Shown here: one piece after another, positions 11,097 through 21,741 of the stretch
How the letters are laid out: each line of letters begins with the position of its first letter
Position numbering within the stretch: the first letter of the stretch is position 1
Origin: Cornus controversa
Taxonomy: Eukaryota > Streptophyta > Magnoliopsida > Cornales > Cornaceae
Direction: 5' to 3'
Assembly: GCA_026545225.1 (NCBI GenBank)
Contig: CM048854.1
Span: 31,820,230-31,884,229 of the forward strand
DNA: 64,000 nt
The notes under the pieces: model-generated
What the model saw: the letters and a program-made list of their open reading frames with translations, nothing else
The model's database searches: none
What the model was told of the DNA's origin: nothing
Made by a program: the position numbers and the translations under genes

Positions 11097-12556
11097 ATGA
11101 GTGTGTGTGTGATTCTGAGGCTTGTGTTTCTGGGAGTGACATTTCTTTGCATGGTACAAGGTCACGTCCATTACTATGTCTTTGTTGTAAGTATTCAACA
11201 TTAATTTTGCGTTACATTGGAATCTATGATATATCCTGAAATTTTACTGAGCTCTCACTCTTTTCTTCTTCTTTTTATTTAACAAAGGGTCAAATATATA
11301 CCTGATTAACGTTTATTATATCGTGTACAAGGTCACGTCCATTACTATGTCTTTGTTGTAAGTATTCAACATTAATTTTGCGTTACATTGGAATCTATGA
11401 TATATCCTGAAATTTTACTGAGCTCTCACTCTTTTCTTCTTCTACCTTCTCTTTCTTCTTCTTTTTATTTAACAAAGGGTCAAATATGTACCTGATTAAC
11501 GTTTATTATATCGTGTTCTTTTAAAGTTAGGCACATGTCATCAACGACCTCTCCTTCCGTAATGAAATTTAAAAGAATAACCTAATTACTCTTGATTGCA
11601 ATGAAATGACAAAAATACAATCAAAATATTGACAAAATTGCCCTTGATAAATGTATAAAATTTTATATGGTGGGCAAGATAGGAATTTCATATTTAAAAA
11701 AAATCTATTTAAAAGTATTCAAATATTAAGGGTAAAAAAGATATTTCATAATATTTAGAGGTACACGGTATAATAAATGTCAAACATGACTGTCGCGTGT
11801 AATTAGACCAAACTTCCGAATTATTGTATTTTTTCATTAATTTTTTTCAACAAAAGCGTACACTTATAACGGATTGGATTATCAAATAGATTATTCGAAT
11901 AGCAACAAATCAAACAATCACTCATTTCAGTGTATTAATATATGTGATAGATTGTTCGATTAGCCAATAAGGTATATTAATATATGTGATCTATATTAAC
12001 ATACCTTACCTTACTGAAAAAAGAAAGATTTTTTTTCTCTCATTGTTTCAGTGTGTTATCATGCAAGATTTGTTTTGGCCTTCTCTAGTTTTTCTAGTAA
12101 ATAAAAAATACTCACTCTCTTAGTATTAATGTCATACTTTTTATTCGGTTTGTGCAGCCAATTGCCTTGGTGGCATCGAAAGATGCAGAGAAAAGTGAAT
12201 AGATCTCGTTTGATTGATTTTCAAATAATTTTTTATTTTAATCAATTTTAACACAATAAATCAATCACACAAAATCAATAAAGTTTTAATCAATTTTACA
12301 ACTTTATAACTAAGAGAAGCCAACTTTAGTAAGCCAACTTGAATCAGTCTTTCATATTTCATTATAGCTAAGGGAAGCCAACTTTACAAGGCTCTGCAGC
12401 ACGAAGAGCATGTTAGTAGTGAATGACAGTTTTCCGGGGCCCGTGATTCGTGTTCAGAGAGGAGATATAGTGCACGTGAATGTTCACAATCAAGGGAATT
12501 ATGGTGTCACACTTCACTGGTAAGATCTCTCTCTCTCCCTCTCTCTCTCTCTCTCT

Positions 12557-12596
<40 letters not shown>

Positions 12597-15500
12597 ACAC
12601 ACACAGCATATATCTAGTGACGTTGTTTTCAGCTTCTCTATATTTATGTTTTCAGAGGGAATATGGTTTATCCGACTTCCATTTCTTAATCAAAGATTCC
12701 CTTCTAAAATAAAATGATAAGAAGATGTCTAAACTTATTAATGCATTATTTGTTATTTTATAATGTCATATCTCCCATTTATATTATAGACTCTAACTCT
12801 TTATACTTTGTCTAGTACTTTTTGTTGGGTCTTATAAAAAATATCTTTTTTTTTGCGTGCTATACTTTTTTTTCTGGTCTTGTTAAAAGAGATAATTTAT
12901 TTAACAGAAATAAAATTGTTAAGGTATTTTTTTTTTGTTTGCGTAGTATAAGTTTTTTTGGGTCTACTAAAGAATAATTTTTTGGATCCTTTTTTTCGAT
13001 TTTTGTCAAAAGAGATAATTTATTCAATAAATATTACATTTTTTTTTGGCCTTATCAAAAGTGATATATTAACATGAATAACTTTTTTTGGTTTTCTTTT
13101 TGGTTCTTGTCAAAAGAGAAAAAGAACTATTTTTTGAGTCTTTTTGTTGGGTATTTTATTTTTTTTGGATTCACTCAAAAGAGACCGAAAAATTATAAAT
13201 ATTAGAGGCAGTGAGGGGATATTAGAAAGGGTAGTAGTGTAAATGAAAAAAAAATCATTTACTTGTGAAATTAAAGTTAGGAATGTCATTTGCTTTAAGA
13301 TGAGAGTACTACAAACGTACAAAAAGAGTGCGAATATTGTCTCCCTAAGTACATATTTAAATTTTTATCTCATTTATATTAAAAAAAGAGTGCATTTATT
13401 AAATTAAAAATTATGAATATTCTTGAAAAAATTACAAATACATGTACTTTTGGAGTACAAATTACAAATACTTGTAGTCAAAGTCAATAATTTTCAAAAT
13501 CATGTAATTTGACCCAAAAGCTAAGGTGGACATAAAAAAACACTGTTTACTTTCTCAAATTGTTCTTTTTTATTTTGACGACCGACAATAAAAAATGAAT
13601 TAAATTTTCATAACCTATAATAAAAATTGTGTGCACTAAAACTGGCACCTGGTCGACAAAAAGTAGTACGCAAGTGTATTAATATAGTACCTTATTGCAC
13701 AAAATTGATACCTGGACCAAAAAAAGTTTTTAACCTCATGCATGTTATCTTTGTTCGAGTTTGTGCATGAAGAAGAATCATGGAATTCAGTAAACCAATA
13801 ATTATATAACAAACTCTTGCTTCACAAACTTCTTACCTTTTTCTTCTTTTGAGCATTTTCATGCTATTTTTTTTTCTTTTTTACATTTTGGAAGTACCTT
13901 GATGTTTTAATAAGATATCAAGATGATATAGTTTTTTTGAACTAAGGCCAAATCATTTTTTGATTTTGTTATAAAAATATTATGTTAATATATTTAATTG
14001 GTTACCAAAAAGTTAAAAAGCTTTTTTGGCCTAGTTACCATTTTTGTGCAATAAGGTACTATATTTGTGCATATGGGTACCACTTTTTATTGACAAAAGT
14101 ACCAATTTTTGTGCACACCATTTTGATTACAAGTTGCCAAAGTAAAAAAGGGCAATTTGGAAAAGTGAATAGTATTTTTTCATGTCACTTCAGCTTTTAA
14201 GTCAAATACATGATTTTGAAAATCATTAATGTTGACTATATGTATTTGTAATTTGCGCTCTAAAAGTACATGTATTTGTAATTTTTCCTATATCCTTTCC
14301 ATTGGGAGGACCTTCTCTTTCCAATGTTATAATTCCACAATCATGAAAGCATAACATCTAAATTACATTCTTGTATTTTATTGCAAAGAAAATAGCATAT
14401 GAAAGGAAAAGATGGTGAAAAAGCATTCACCCATTATCGTTGCCCCCTTCATATAATTGATACCCCTAAGATTTGATGTATTACCCATTTACCCTTGTAT
14501 ATTGGACAAAAACACCCCAACTATGCCTTATTATCATATACTTCCTCTATGTTAACAACTACCCACTTCACAGTTGTTACATGAAATGTATGTTAGAACA
14601 TAGATCACTCACTCAATACTCATGGGGATGGATCGTATTTAAGACATGACTATTTCTCTTATATTTAATGTTGCTGATTTGTTTGAGTATTTTTCGTTAG
14701 ATGAGGGACGATCTTTCAGTAATAACTCGATGACGAGTTCTTTTCAACCTCCCCTGCTTGAAAGGAACTCGTCCTCAAGTTATTATATATATATATATAT
14801 TAAAGAAAGTTTAATTTTGGATACTAATTTTCTTTTATTTTAGTTTTCTTTTGGAAATAGATTTCATTTTCCTATTTGGATTAGGATTTCTACAAGTTTT
14901 CTTTCGTTTTTAGGTTTTCTAATACTGTTAGGATTAGGGTTTCTCTGTTATAAATATATGTATGACCAAATTAAGGATAGAAATCAATCAATTTATCAAT
15001 AAAAATATCAATTGCTTTGCAATTTTTTTAACTTTGTAGATTCAAAGTTGTTTATCTTATTTATACGCGAACATTCATAACTTCTACTCCGTCATTAGTC
15101 AATGAAATCTATTCAGCTCTCTGGTTTTAATCAATTAATTGCATGTAGTTAATTACAAGGAAGCTTGGTTCATGATTGCAACTTTGTTCTTGAATCAGGT
15201 GACTATAAATAGTGATATATAGTTTAGAGGTGATTAATTCCTCTTAATTAATTCAAATAAGTAATTTCTTTTTTGTTAAAATAATTCAGATAAGTATTAA
15301 TCATTCATCATATATAAGAAGTTACCTTATTCTATAAAACTTGTGTTTTATATTATATTTTATAAAGTGTAACAAGGTTTCAATGTATCACCTATTTCAT
15401 TTAAAATAACTTTTTAACCATGACAAAGTCGATATTTTTATTTTTTATATATATTTTATTTTTTATATATAATATATAAATTTCAATAACTTTTTTACTT

Positions 15501-18235
15501 TATACATATATATATTTGAGTAATATTGATAAAGAATTGTATACACACTCGTCTCATTTCGAACTTTCTTAATTATTTGAATAAACCTTGTAGTAGCGTC
15601 AAACTTTACGTGAAAGTAAAAATTTAACTACAAGAAGGTTACATACAATTTCTATATACTTTAAGGTCAAAGGATGTGGTCACATCATGGGTTGAGAGTT
15701 GGAAAGGAGAGAGAAAGAACAAAGGGAAGAAGAAATGCGGACCCATGGCCATTTGGGTCATTTTACAACTCTAAAATTTGTACTCCGTATAATATAAAAC
15801 AATTAAATAATAAGGGGCAAACAGGACAATTCACACACTTTTAAAGTGACCGGAAGTGTTGGTGACGAAATTTTACAAAATTGTAATCGCGTGATAATAT
15901 ATCAAATCTCAGCAGGTATGAAAAAAAAAAAAAAATTAAGAATAATGAAATACTAGTGTGACAAAATATACTGACTACACAAGCCAATGAGGTTTACACC
16001 TTTTGTGCATTCATTTCAGATTCACATGATTTTATCATATTTATTTTTCTTTCATCTACCTCATTCTCTAACTCTTTTGAATAGTAATGCAAAATATCAA
16101 ATGTTCAAAAATTAATATGAAAAAGTGATCATTGGCTAAAGGTTATGAGAAAACTTACAGGCATGGAGTGCTACAACCTAGAAATTCATGGTCAGATGGG
16201 CCAGAGTACATCACACAGTGTGCCATTCAACCTGGTTCAAACTTCACTTATGAGGTAATATTTTCTACCGAGGAAGGAACCCTTTGGTGGCATGCCCATA
16301 GCGATTGGACGCGAAATAGTGTCCATGGTGCCATTGTTGTCCATCCTCCCACTGGAACTACTTATCCCTTTCCCACCCCAGATGAAGAAGAAATCATCGT
16401 ACTTGGTATATCATTCTTCTTTTGCATTTCCTTTTCATCTCTAATTTCACTATTTGAAAGAGAGAGATTGATCTCTAATAGCCCTAAGAGTAGAGAAAGA
16501 TTTGATCTAGGACTGACTCATAATTCTTGTTTCTTCTCGTAGTGAAATATTTCTCCCGATCTTCACAGTGACCGTAGGCCAGATTTAAATCTTTGTATTT
16601 TTTGTATGGTGTGTTTATTTTTCTATTAGTTTCGTGATTGATTGGTTCTCTTGGTTGTGTGTTTACTTCCTCGTTTGAACACAACGAATTGGCTTCCGTT
16701 TTTCTCAACTTGCTTAATTGCAGGATCTTGGTACAAAGAAGAGGTCAACACACAAGTTTACGAGGCTCTCCAATCTGGTGGTCTCATGCCAGCGTCAAAT
16801 GCTCATCTTATCAATGGCCAACCAGGAGATTTTTGCGATTGCTCTAATGGTACATTCTATGTGTCTATGTATACCTATGTGAATGATAACATATACAAAA
16901 ATATGATCTGATATATGTTTCTAAACATCTACTTTTTATGGTTTTTTTCCCACTTAATATTAGCTTTCCTTAGGACACTAATTAATTATAGGCATCATGG
17001 GGAGAGGCTCTTTACGTGTTTTGAATCCATGACCTCCCGGCTTATTGTTGTGCCAAGACTCACCATCAATACCTGTGCATTATGGCCAAGCTAAAAGGAT
17101 AAAATGAAATTGGACATAATTGATATGTTGAACATGTTTCATGTGTTACAGGAACAACATATCGCAGGGTGATTGATCATGGCAAGACCTATCTTCTTCG
17201 CATAGTTAACGCTATAATGAATGTAGATGTCTTCTTGGCAATTGCCGAACACAACATCACAGTCGTTGGAATGGACGGAAACTATCTCAAACCCATAACA
17301 ACACCTTTTATTGTGCTTTCTCCTGGACAAACCATGGATGTTCTGCTCACAGCAAACCAGTCCCTTGGTCACTATTACATGGCCACCAGAATATATAACA
17401 CTGAAGATCCAAGCGTTGCAGGTTATGATAGCACAAATACAACCGCTATTTTAGAGTACAGAGGCAATTATACCACGCCGGCTTACCCTACCTTCCCATC
17501 TAACCTTCCTTATTATGATGATTTCTTCGATGCAACGAACTTTTTGTATTGCCTAAGGAGCTTAGCAAGTCATGACCACCCAGTGGATGTACCACGAAAT
17601 ATAACTACTAGTATGTTTATAGTAGTTTCTATGAATTATATTATTGGTGGAAATGGTTCATCCGACACTTGGCTCGCTTCAAGCTTAAACAATGTTAGTT
17701 TTGCCAACCCTACTATCGATGTGTTGAGCGCCTATTACTGGTATGTATGCTTCCATTTGGTGTCTTATTTTTGACAATTTCTGTTTCCTAAATTTATTCA
17801 TATGTGTATCTAGCTATCTCTGTAAATTTTCATTTTAATCATTGCTTATAATTATGATCATTTTGAAATGATATACAGGAACATGAGTGAGGTTTACACC
17901 GCTGATTTTCCTGACCAACCGCCTGTTTATTATGACTTCACATCGAACCATTTTAAAAATAGTACTACAATGACTACTAAGGGGACTAAGGTGAAGATGT
18001 TGAATTACAGTGAAGCAGTGGAGATAATATTCCAAGGGACGGATGTCTTGGATGGATCAGAGACTCACCCAATGCATTTGCATGGTCATGATTTTTATGT
18101 GGTCGGATCAGGATATGGGAATTTTGACCCAGAGGTTGACCCCAAATCGTACAATTTAGATGATCCACCTCGTGTGAATACATTTGCAGTCCCCAAGGAT
18201 GGATGGCTTACCATCAGATTTGTGGCCAATAATCC

Positions 18236-18271
<36 letters not shown>

Positions 18272-18660
18272 TTTTTTTATGGTAATTCTGGTGCAACATA
18301 AAATTGCTCTATTTTTAAGTTTTAAATGGGAAATAGCCACACCAGACTTTCCTTTTTTTAAATTTCTTTATGTATCATGAATTCTATTGATTTTGAATTC
18401 CTAACGTTTATGCGAATGTCATGAAGAGATTGATACTAACGTGATGACTCTTGATAGGTGTATGGTATTGGCATTGTCATTTTGATCGACATATGAGTTG
18501 GGGTATGAGTACTGTTTTTATAGTGATGAATGGTGGCACTCCAGAAACGAGTATTCGCGATCCCCCAGCTAACTTGCCTCAATGTGAAGTTCCATTCACT
18601 AATGGGCTTCAAGAATTTTATCATTCAGATGGAGAACTATCCAAATCAGATGAAAACTGA
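11097..18660 (+). CDS. Laccase LAC-A (LAC14/LAC15-like multicopper oxidase), 7 exons
   Basis: Exons: 11097-11186, 12368-12519, 16161-16405, 16724-16849, 17152-17740, 17879-18237, 18458-18660, giving about 587 aa. All introns are GT-AG and the phases join without a stop. The start codon opens a hydrophobic signal peptide ending near VQG, then the mature HVHYYVFV. Three cupredoxin domains follow. Copper ligands are all present: H80 and H82 (HWHG), H125 and H127 (WWHAH), H464, H467 and H469 (HPMHLHG), and H526-C527-H528, H532, M537 ([12 protein letters not shown]). The residue ten after the cysteine is Met, not the Leu of most lignin-type plant laccases. Many NxS/T sites suit a secreted apoplastic glycoprotein. 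The family oxidises phenols, monolignols or flavonoids with reduction of O2 to water; the substrate is not shown by sequence. Intron 6 has a TACTAAC branch point (18434-18440). Odd: a duplicated exon 1 end and transposons in intron 2. The LAC14/15 assignment is by recall of family motifs. Confidence 0.9.
11155..11516 (+). repeat. Tandem duplication of the exon 1 end and 5' splice site
   Basis: Unit 1 (11155-11325) and unit 2 (11326-11516) are nearly identical, apart from about 20 extra pyrimidine-rich bases in unit 2. Each includes the last 32 coding bases of LAC-A exon 1, the GTAAGT donor and intron sequence. Unit 2 therefore holds a second copy of the donor site, at about 11358. Confidence 0.9.
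12310..12328 (+). repeat. Partial duplicate of the exon 2 start
   Basis: CTAAGAGAAGCCAACTTTA differs at one base from the first 19 bases of LAC-A exon 2 (12368-12386). The duplicate has no AG directly before it, so it is not an obvious acceptor. Confidence 0.75.
12530..12606. repeat. (CT)n-(AT)n-(CA)n microsatellite at the intron 2 start
   Basis: CT repeats run into about 17 AT repeats and a short CA run. LAC-B has a shorter CT/AT/CA tract at the same place in its intron 2 (about 52157-52200), so it predates the duplication. Confidence 0.85.
12655..13345 (+). mobile_element. Mutator-type MITE copy in LAC-A intron 2
   Basis: The stretch aligns with the reverse strand of the element at 62540-63539: the CTAAAC-TTATTAATGCAT block, repeated AAAAGAGATAATTTATT-type units, and a right end reading GAGTGCGAATATTGTCTCCC. 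It is shorter than the 1000-bp copy, with fewer internal repeats. I could not see a matching target-site duplication. No coding capacity. Confidence 0.65.
13430..14290. repeat. Long inverted repeat (foldback element) in LAC-A intron 2
   Basis: The left arm (about 13430-13720) and right arm (about 14035-14290) are reverse complements over some 260-280 bases, with terminal AAAAATTACAAATACATGTA. Sub-blocks that match include TGATTTTGAAAAT, the GTGTGCAC block and the AAGGTACTATAT block. The centre is about 300 bp of unrelated AT-rich DNA. This is foldback or MITE architecture; I could not define a target duplication, so the superfamily is unknown. Confidence 0.75.
14291..16120. other. Rest of LAC-A intron 2
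   Basis: No gene seen. About 14430-14560 resembles one end of a MITE (TACCCCTAAGATTTG, CACCCCAAC). There is a short (TA)n at 14783-14800 and an A-run at 15918-15936. The remainder is plain AT-rich intron. Confidence 0.4.
18238..18268. repeat. (TA)n fused to the intron 6 donor of LAC-A
   Basis: The donor GT is immediately followed by about 14 TA repeats. LAC-B also has a long (TA)n in intron 6 (59277-59330), so the microsatellite is ancestral. Confidence 0.9.
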
Positions 18661-19500
18661 TTGGATTATATGCTGTTGAATTTATGGAAATGAGCCATGT
18701 GTTAGGTACTGAAGAATTTATAAGTCTTGTGTTCATGTATTGTTGTTTGAACAATCATGCATGATAGTTTGACTCCTCGGTTAAACTCATTGGTCTAAAA
18801 ATAATTATTCAATATATATATATATATATTTGTAATTACAGAAGGAAAGAGATGTAAGGATTTCCGTAGTTATGGGGTGGTTAATGGAAACAATTTTTAG
18901 TTCTCATATATCTTTCTCTTCTACCTCTTCATTACAGGTTGAATGGAGAATTCCTCCTAACCTTAATCATGTAGGTCGGCATATTGGTTGACTGGGGACT
19001 TATTTGTTGTACTAGAGTTTGGCTTGCCTATACTTTTGGCCTTTGGAAGGATTATATTTTTACCTCCAATTTTTTTATTTTTCAGGGTTTATGTGGATCC
19101 ATTCAGTTGTTTTGTTTTGGCTTTATATGTTGCTTGTATCTAGATTAATCATTCGTAAACCAACCGAAAAAAAAAATAATAATGAAGGAAGAATTAATAA
19201 GTAATTTAACTTTTCTAAGTGGATAAAAGATTTGGTCTTAATGTCTAAAAAAGCATTAATTAGTTATAACGATCAAGTCTTTTTGAGTGTAAATAATTTA
19301 TTAAAACTTAGTATGACCAACTAAAAATAAATAAATAAAAATATAAAAGATTTATGCGTTTTTCTCCTTGAATTTATGATAATGTGAATAGTGTTACAAT
19401 ATATAAAAAACTTATTCACTTTGTGTAACGTTTACATTCTTGAGGAAATGACGATGATTCAAGTCATTACAGAAGCAAAAGGAGTGTGTGGGATGTTAAT
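18661..19500. other. LAC-A 3' flank
   Basis: No coding feature. It probably contains the LAC-A 3' UTR; I saw no exact AATAAA in the first 200 bases. A short (TA)n lies near 18811-18830. Confidence 0.4.
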
Positions 19501-19506
19501 TATTAG

Positions 19507-19507
<1 letters not shown>

Positions 19508-19554
<47 letters not shown>
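19508..19554. repeat. (TA)n microsatellite
   Basis: About 23 uninterrupted TA repeats bordering the inverted-repeat cluster. Confidence 0.95.
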
Positions 19555-19557
<3 letters not shown>

Positions 19558-19566
19558 TTTTCTAAT

Positions 19567-20316
19567 AATTAACTACATTGTTAAAGTCAAGAGCCCATCT
19601 TGTCATCTCGATAGAAATCGTATCATTGCATATTTCTTCATTGAATATTACCAACACCTAAGTTCTTATCCTTGGTAAAGTAGTATGACAAGATGGGCTA
19701 TTGACTTTAACAATGTGGTTAATTGTCAGAAAAAAACATATATCTATATCTATATTACATTTAAGTTTGGCCTAATAAGGTCAAAAACGGTAATCCAACA
19801 GCTCAGAGTTGTTAAAAAAGTAATCATGCGGTTCAAAATGTCTTTTGCTATCTACGGTCTAAAAACACTTCATCTAACGATCAAGATTGCGAGTGCGCGA
19901 TAGTGCCGTAGGCACGGGCATACCCTAGAAAAACTTCATCTTGGTGATATTCAAAGAAGAAATATGCAATGATACGATTTCTATCAAGATGACAAGATGG
20001 GCTCTTGACTTTAAATGTCGATGCAATATCATATTCTTGTTTGTTAGTAGGAAAAGTATGATTATTAAGAGCCAAATGGTGGCCCATCAAATTTAGCATA
20101 GAGGGAAGCACGTACTTATAAATGATTTAATATATATACTAGGGTATGTCCGTGCCTACGGCACTATCGCGCACTCGCAATCGTGATCGTTAGATGAAGT
20201 GATTTTAGACCGTAGATAGCGAAAAACATTTTGAACCGCATGATTGCTTTTTTAACGACTCTGGGCCGTTGGATCACCGTTTTTGGCCTTATTAGGCCAA
20301 GTTTCAATGTAATATA
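19567..20316. repeat. Nested inverted-repeat cluster with Helitron-like ends
   Basis: Two arms of about 178 bases (19750-19928 and, inverted, 20139-20316) match closely. Both inner ends read GTGCCGTAGGCAC (a 5-bp stem hairpin), nine bases, then CTAG. A hairpin just before a CTRR end is the signature of a Helitron 3' terminus; the right copy is followed by T as expected, the left by A. Between and beside the arms is a second inverted pair (about 19567-19665 and 19935-20025), and a third, short palindrome pairs 19569-19604 with 19686-19722. The outer 5' ends are not defined. The predicted peptides here are only readings of the arms. Confidence 0.65.
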
Positions 20317-20790
20317 TATATATGACATATGACTTGTAATAAAAAAATATATGTATATAAATAAGAGCAGTAGGTGTAGTATATGCCACAAATTGTGATT
20401 AGTCATGTGCTACGTTAGCCACAATTTATGGCCAATCGCATGGTATAGTGCTGGTTGGACTATCTACATTTTAATATATTTATAATTTTTTGTATTTTAT
20501 AAAATTATTTTCAAATTTATTTATTTAATTGTCTGTGTACTTTTTTCAATGGCTATTTTTCAACCACTCATGTTTTGATTTTTTTTTCATGCATTAACAT
20601 TTTTGTTAACACAAACATGAAAGAAAATTAATATAAAGGCACTACATATTTTCTTACAAATAACTAAATAAAATAAAACGATATTACATATTTTCTCTCA
20701 CAAATAAGTAAAAAAAAAAAAGGACATTACATTGAATAAAAAAAATATTCTCTTCCAACAGTTATATTCTCTGATTCTCTTCCAATGGCT
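20317..20790. other. AT-rich DNA left of the Harbinger relic
   Basis: No coding feature. It may be the non-coding left part of the Harbinger-type element whose transposase follows: the word TAGCCACAATTTATGGCCA (20416-20434) has a near-match, TAGCCACAATTTGGGCCA, at about 30142-30159 beyond the transposase. Confidence 0.3.
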
Positions 20791-20849
20791 ATAATTGCAT
20801 TGTATGCAGACCAGTACCTACGCTCACCAAACCAAAACGATATTGCCCT
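20791..20849 (+). pseudogene. Harbinger/ALP1-type transposase relic, left part
   Basis: Read in one frame it gives ALYADQYLRSPNQNDIA, the stretch that in plant Harbinger-type transposases comes just before the RLL-EEGE-RGFP segment. The next segment lies 8 kb away at 28850, on the far side of an inserted gypsy element. Upstream sequence is too decayed to follow. Confidence 0.75.
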
Positions 20850-21699
20850 TGTAATACCTCGTAAATTTTAAGAATATTTAAATTGGGTTCTAATTATTTG
20901 ATTGAGTTATTTATTTATTTATTATTATTTAGTTGGGTTTTAATTATTTAAATGCTTTTAGTTAAATTTTGTCAATACTTGTTTTATTTGTTCAGTGTGG
21001 ATGTTTGAATTGTTGTGAAGTGTTGATTGATTTTAATAGTGTGTGAAATATTTGTTTTAAATGTAATTTTTTTCATTTAAATAAAATTTATGGATTTTTG
21101 GGCTACATGTTCTTTAATTTTTATTAGGTTGGGCTAGACTATTGAGTTGGGCTATATATATATATATATATATTTCATTTATAGGTGGGCTAAGTATTTT
21201 ATATTTATTAACATATTTATTTATGAATTTTTATTTTAGTTTTCTAAAATAAAAGAAAAAGAAAAAGGGGTTAGGGTTTCTGTCGTTTACATATACAGAG
21301 ACCTAAAGTGCTTAGACACGAGAGAGAAAGGAGAGAAGAAGTGATTTATCGGGACGAGTTCGTGTTCGTCAAAAAGGCAAGTTCGAACTCTTCTCTTCCC
21401 CCTTGAATTTGTAGACATATATATTATTTGTATATACATGTTGCTGGATTATATATATAATATATATTATTTATATATACATGTTGCTAGAATATATACA
21501 AATATATATATATATAATATATATTTTGTATATACATGTTGCTGAAAAAAAAAATTTATGCATTTAATTATGAAATTAAATGATTTTGCATGCTAAGAAT
21601 AACTATGTGAATTAAACATAAATATTCTGGGATTTTGGTACTGCTCTAGGGTATTTTTACATATGTATATACATGTATATATGACTGTATAGGCGGGTG

Positions 21700-21741
<42 letters not shown>

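Noticed and set aside
19685-20406. Two similar predicted peptides on opposite strands
   Set aside because: They are the two arms of an inverted repeat; similarity of the peptides reflects DNA duplication, not genes.
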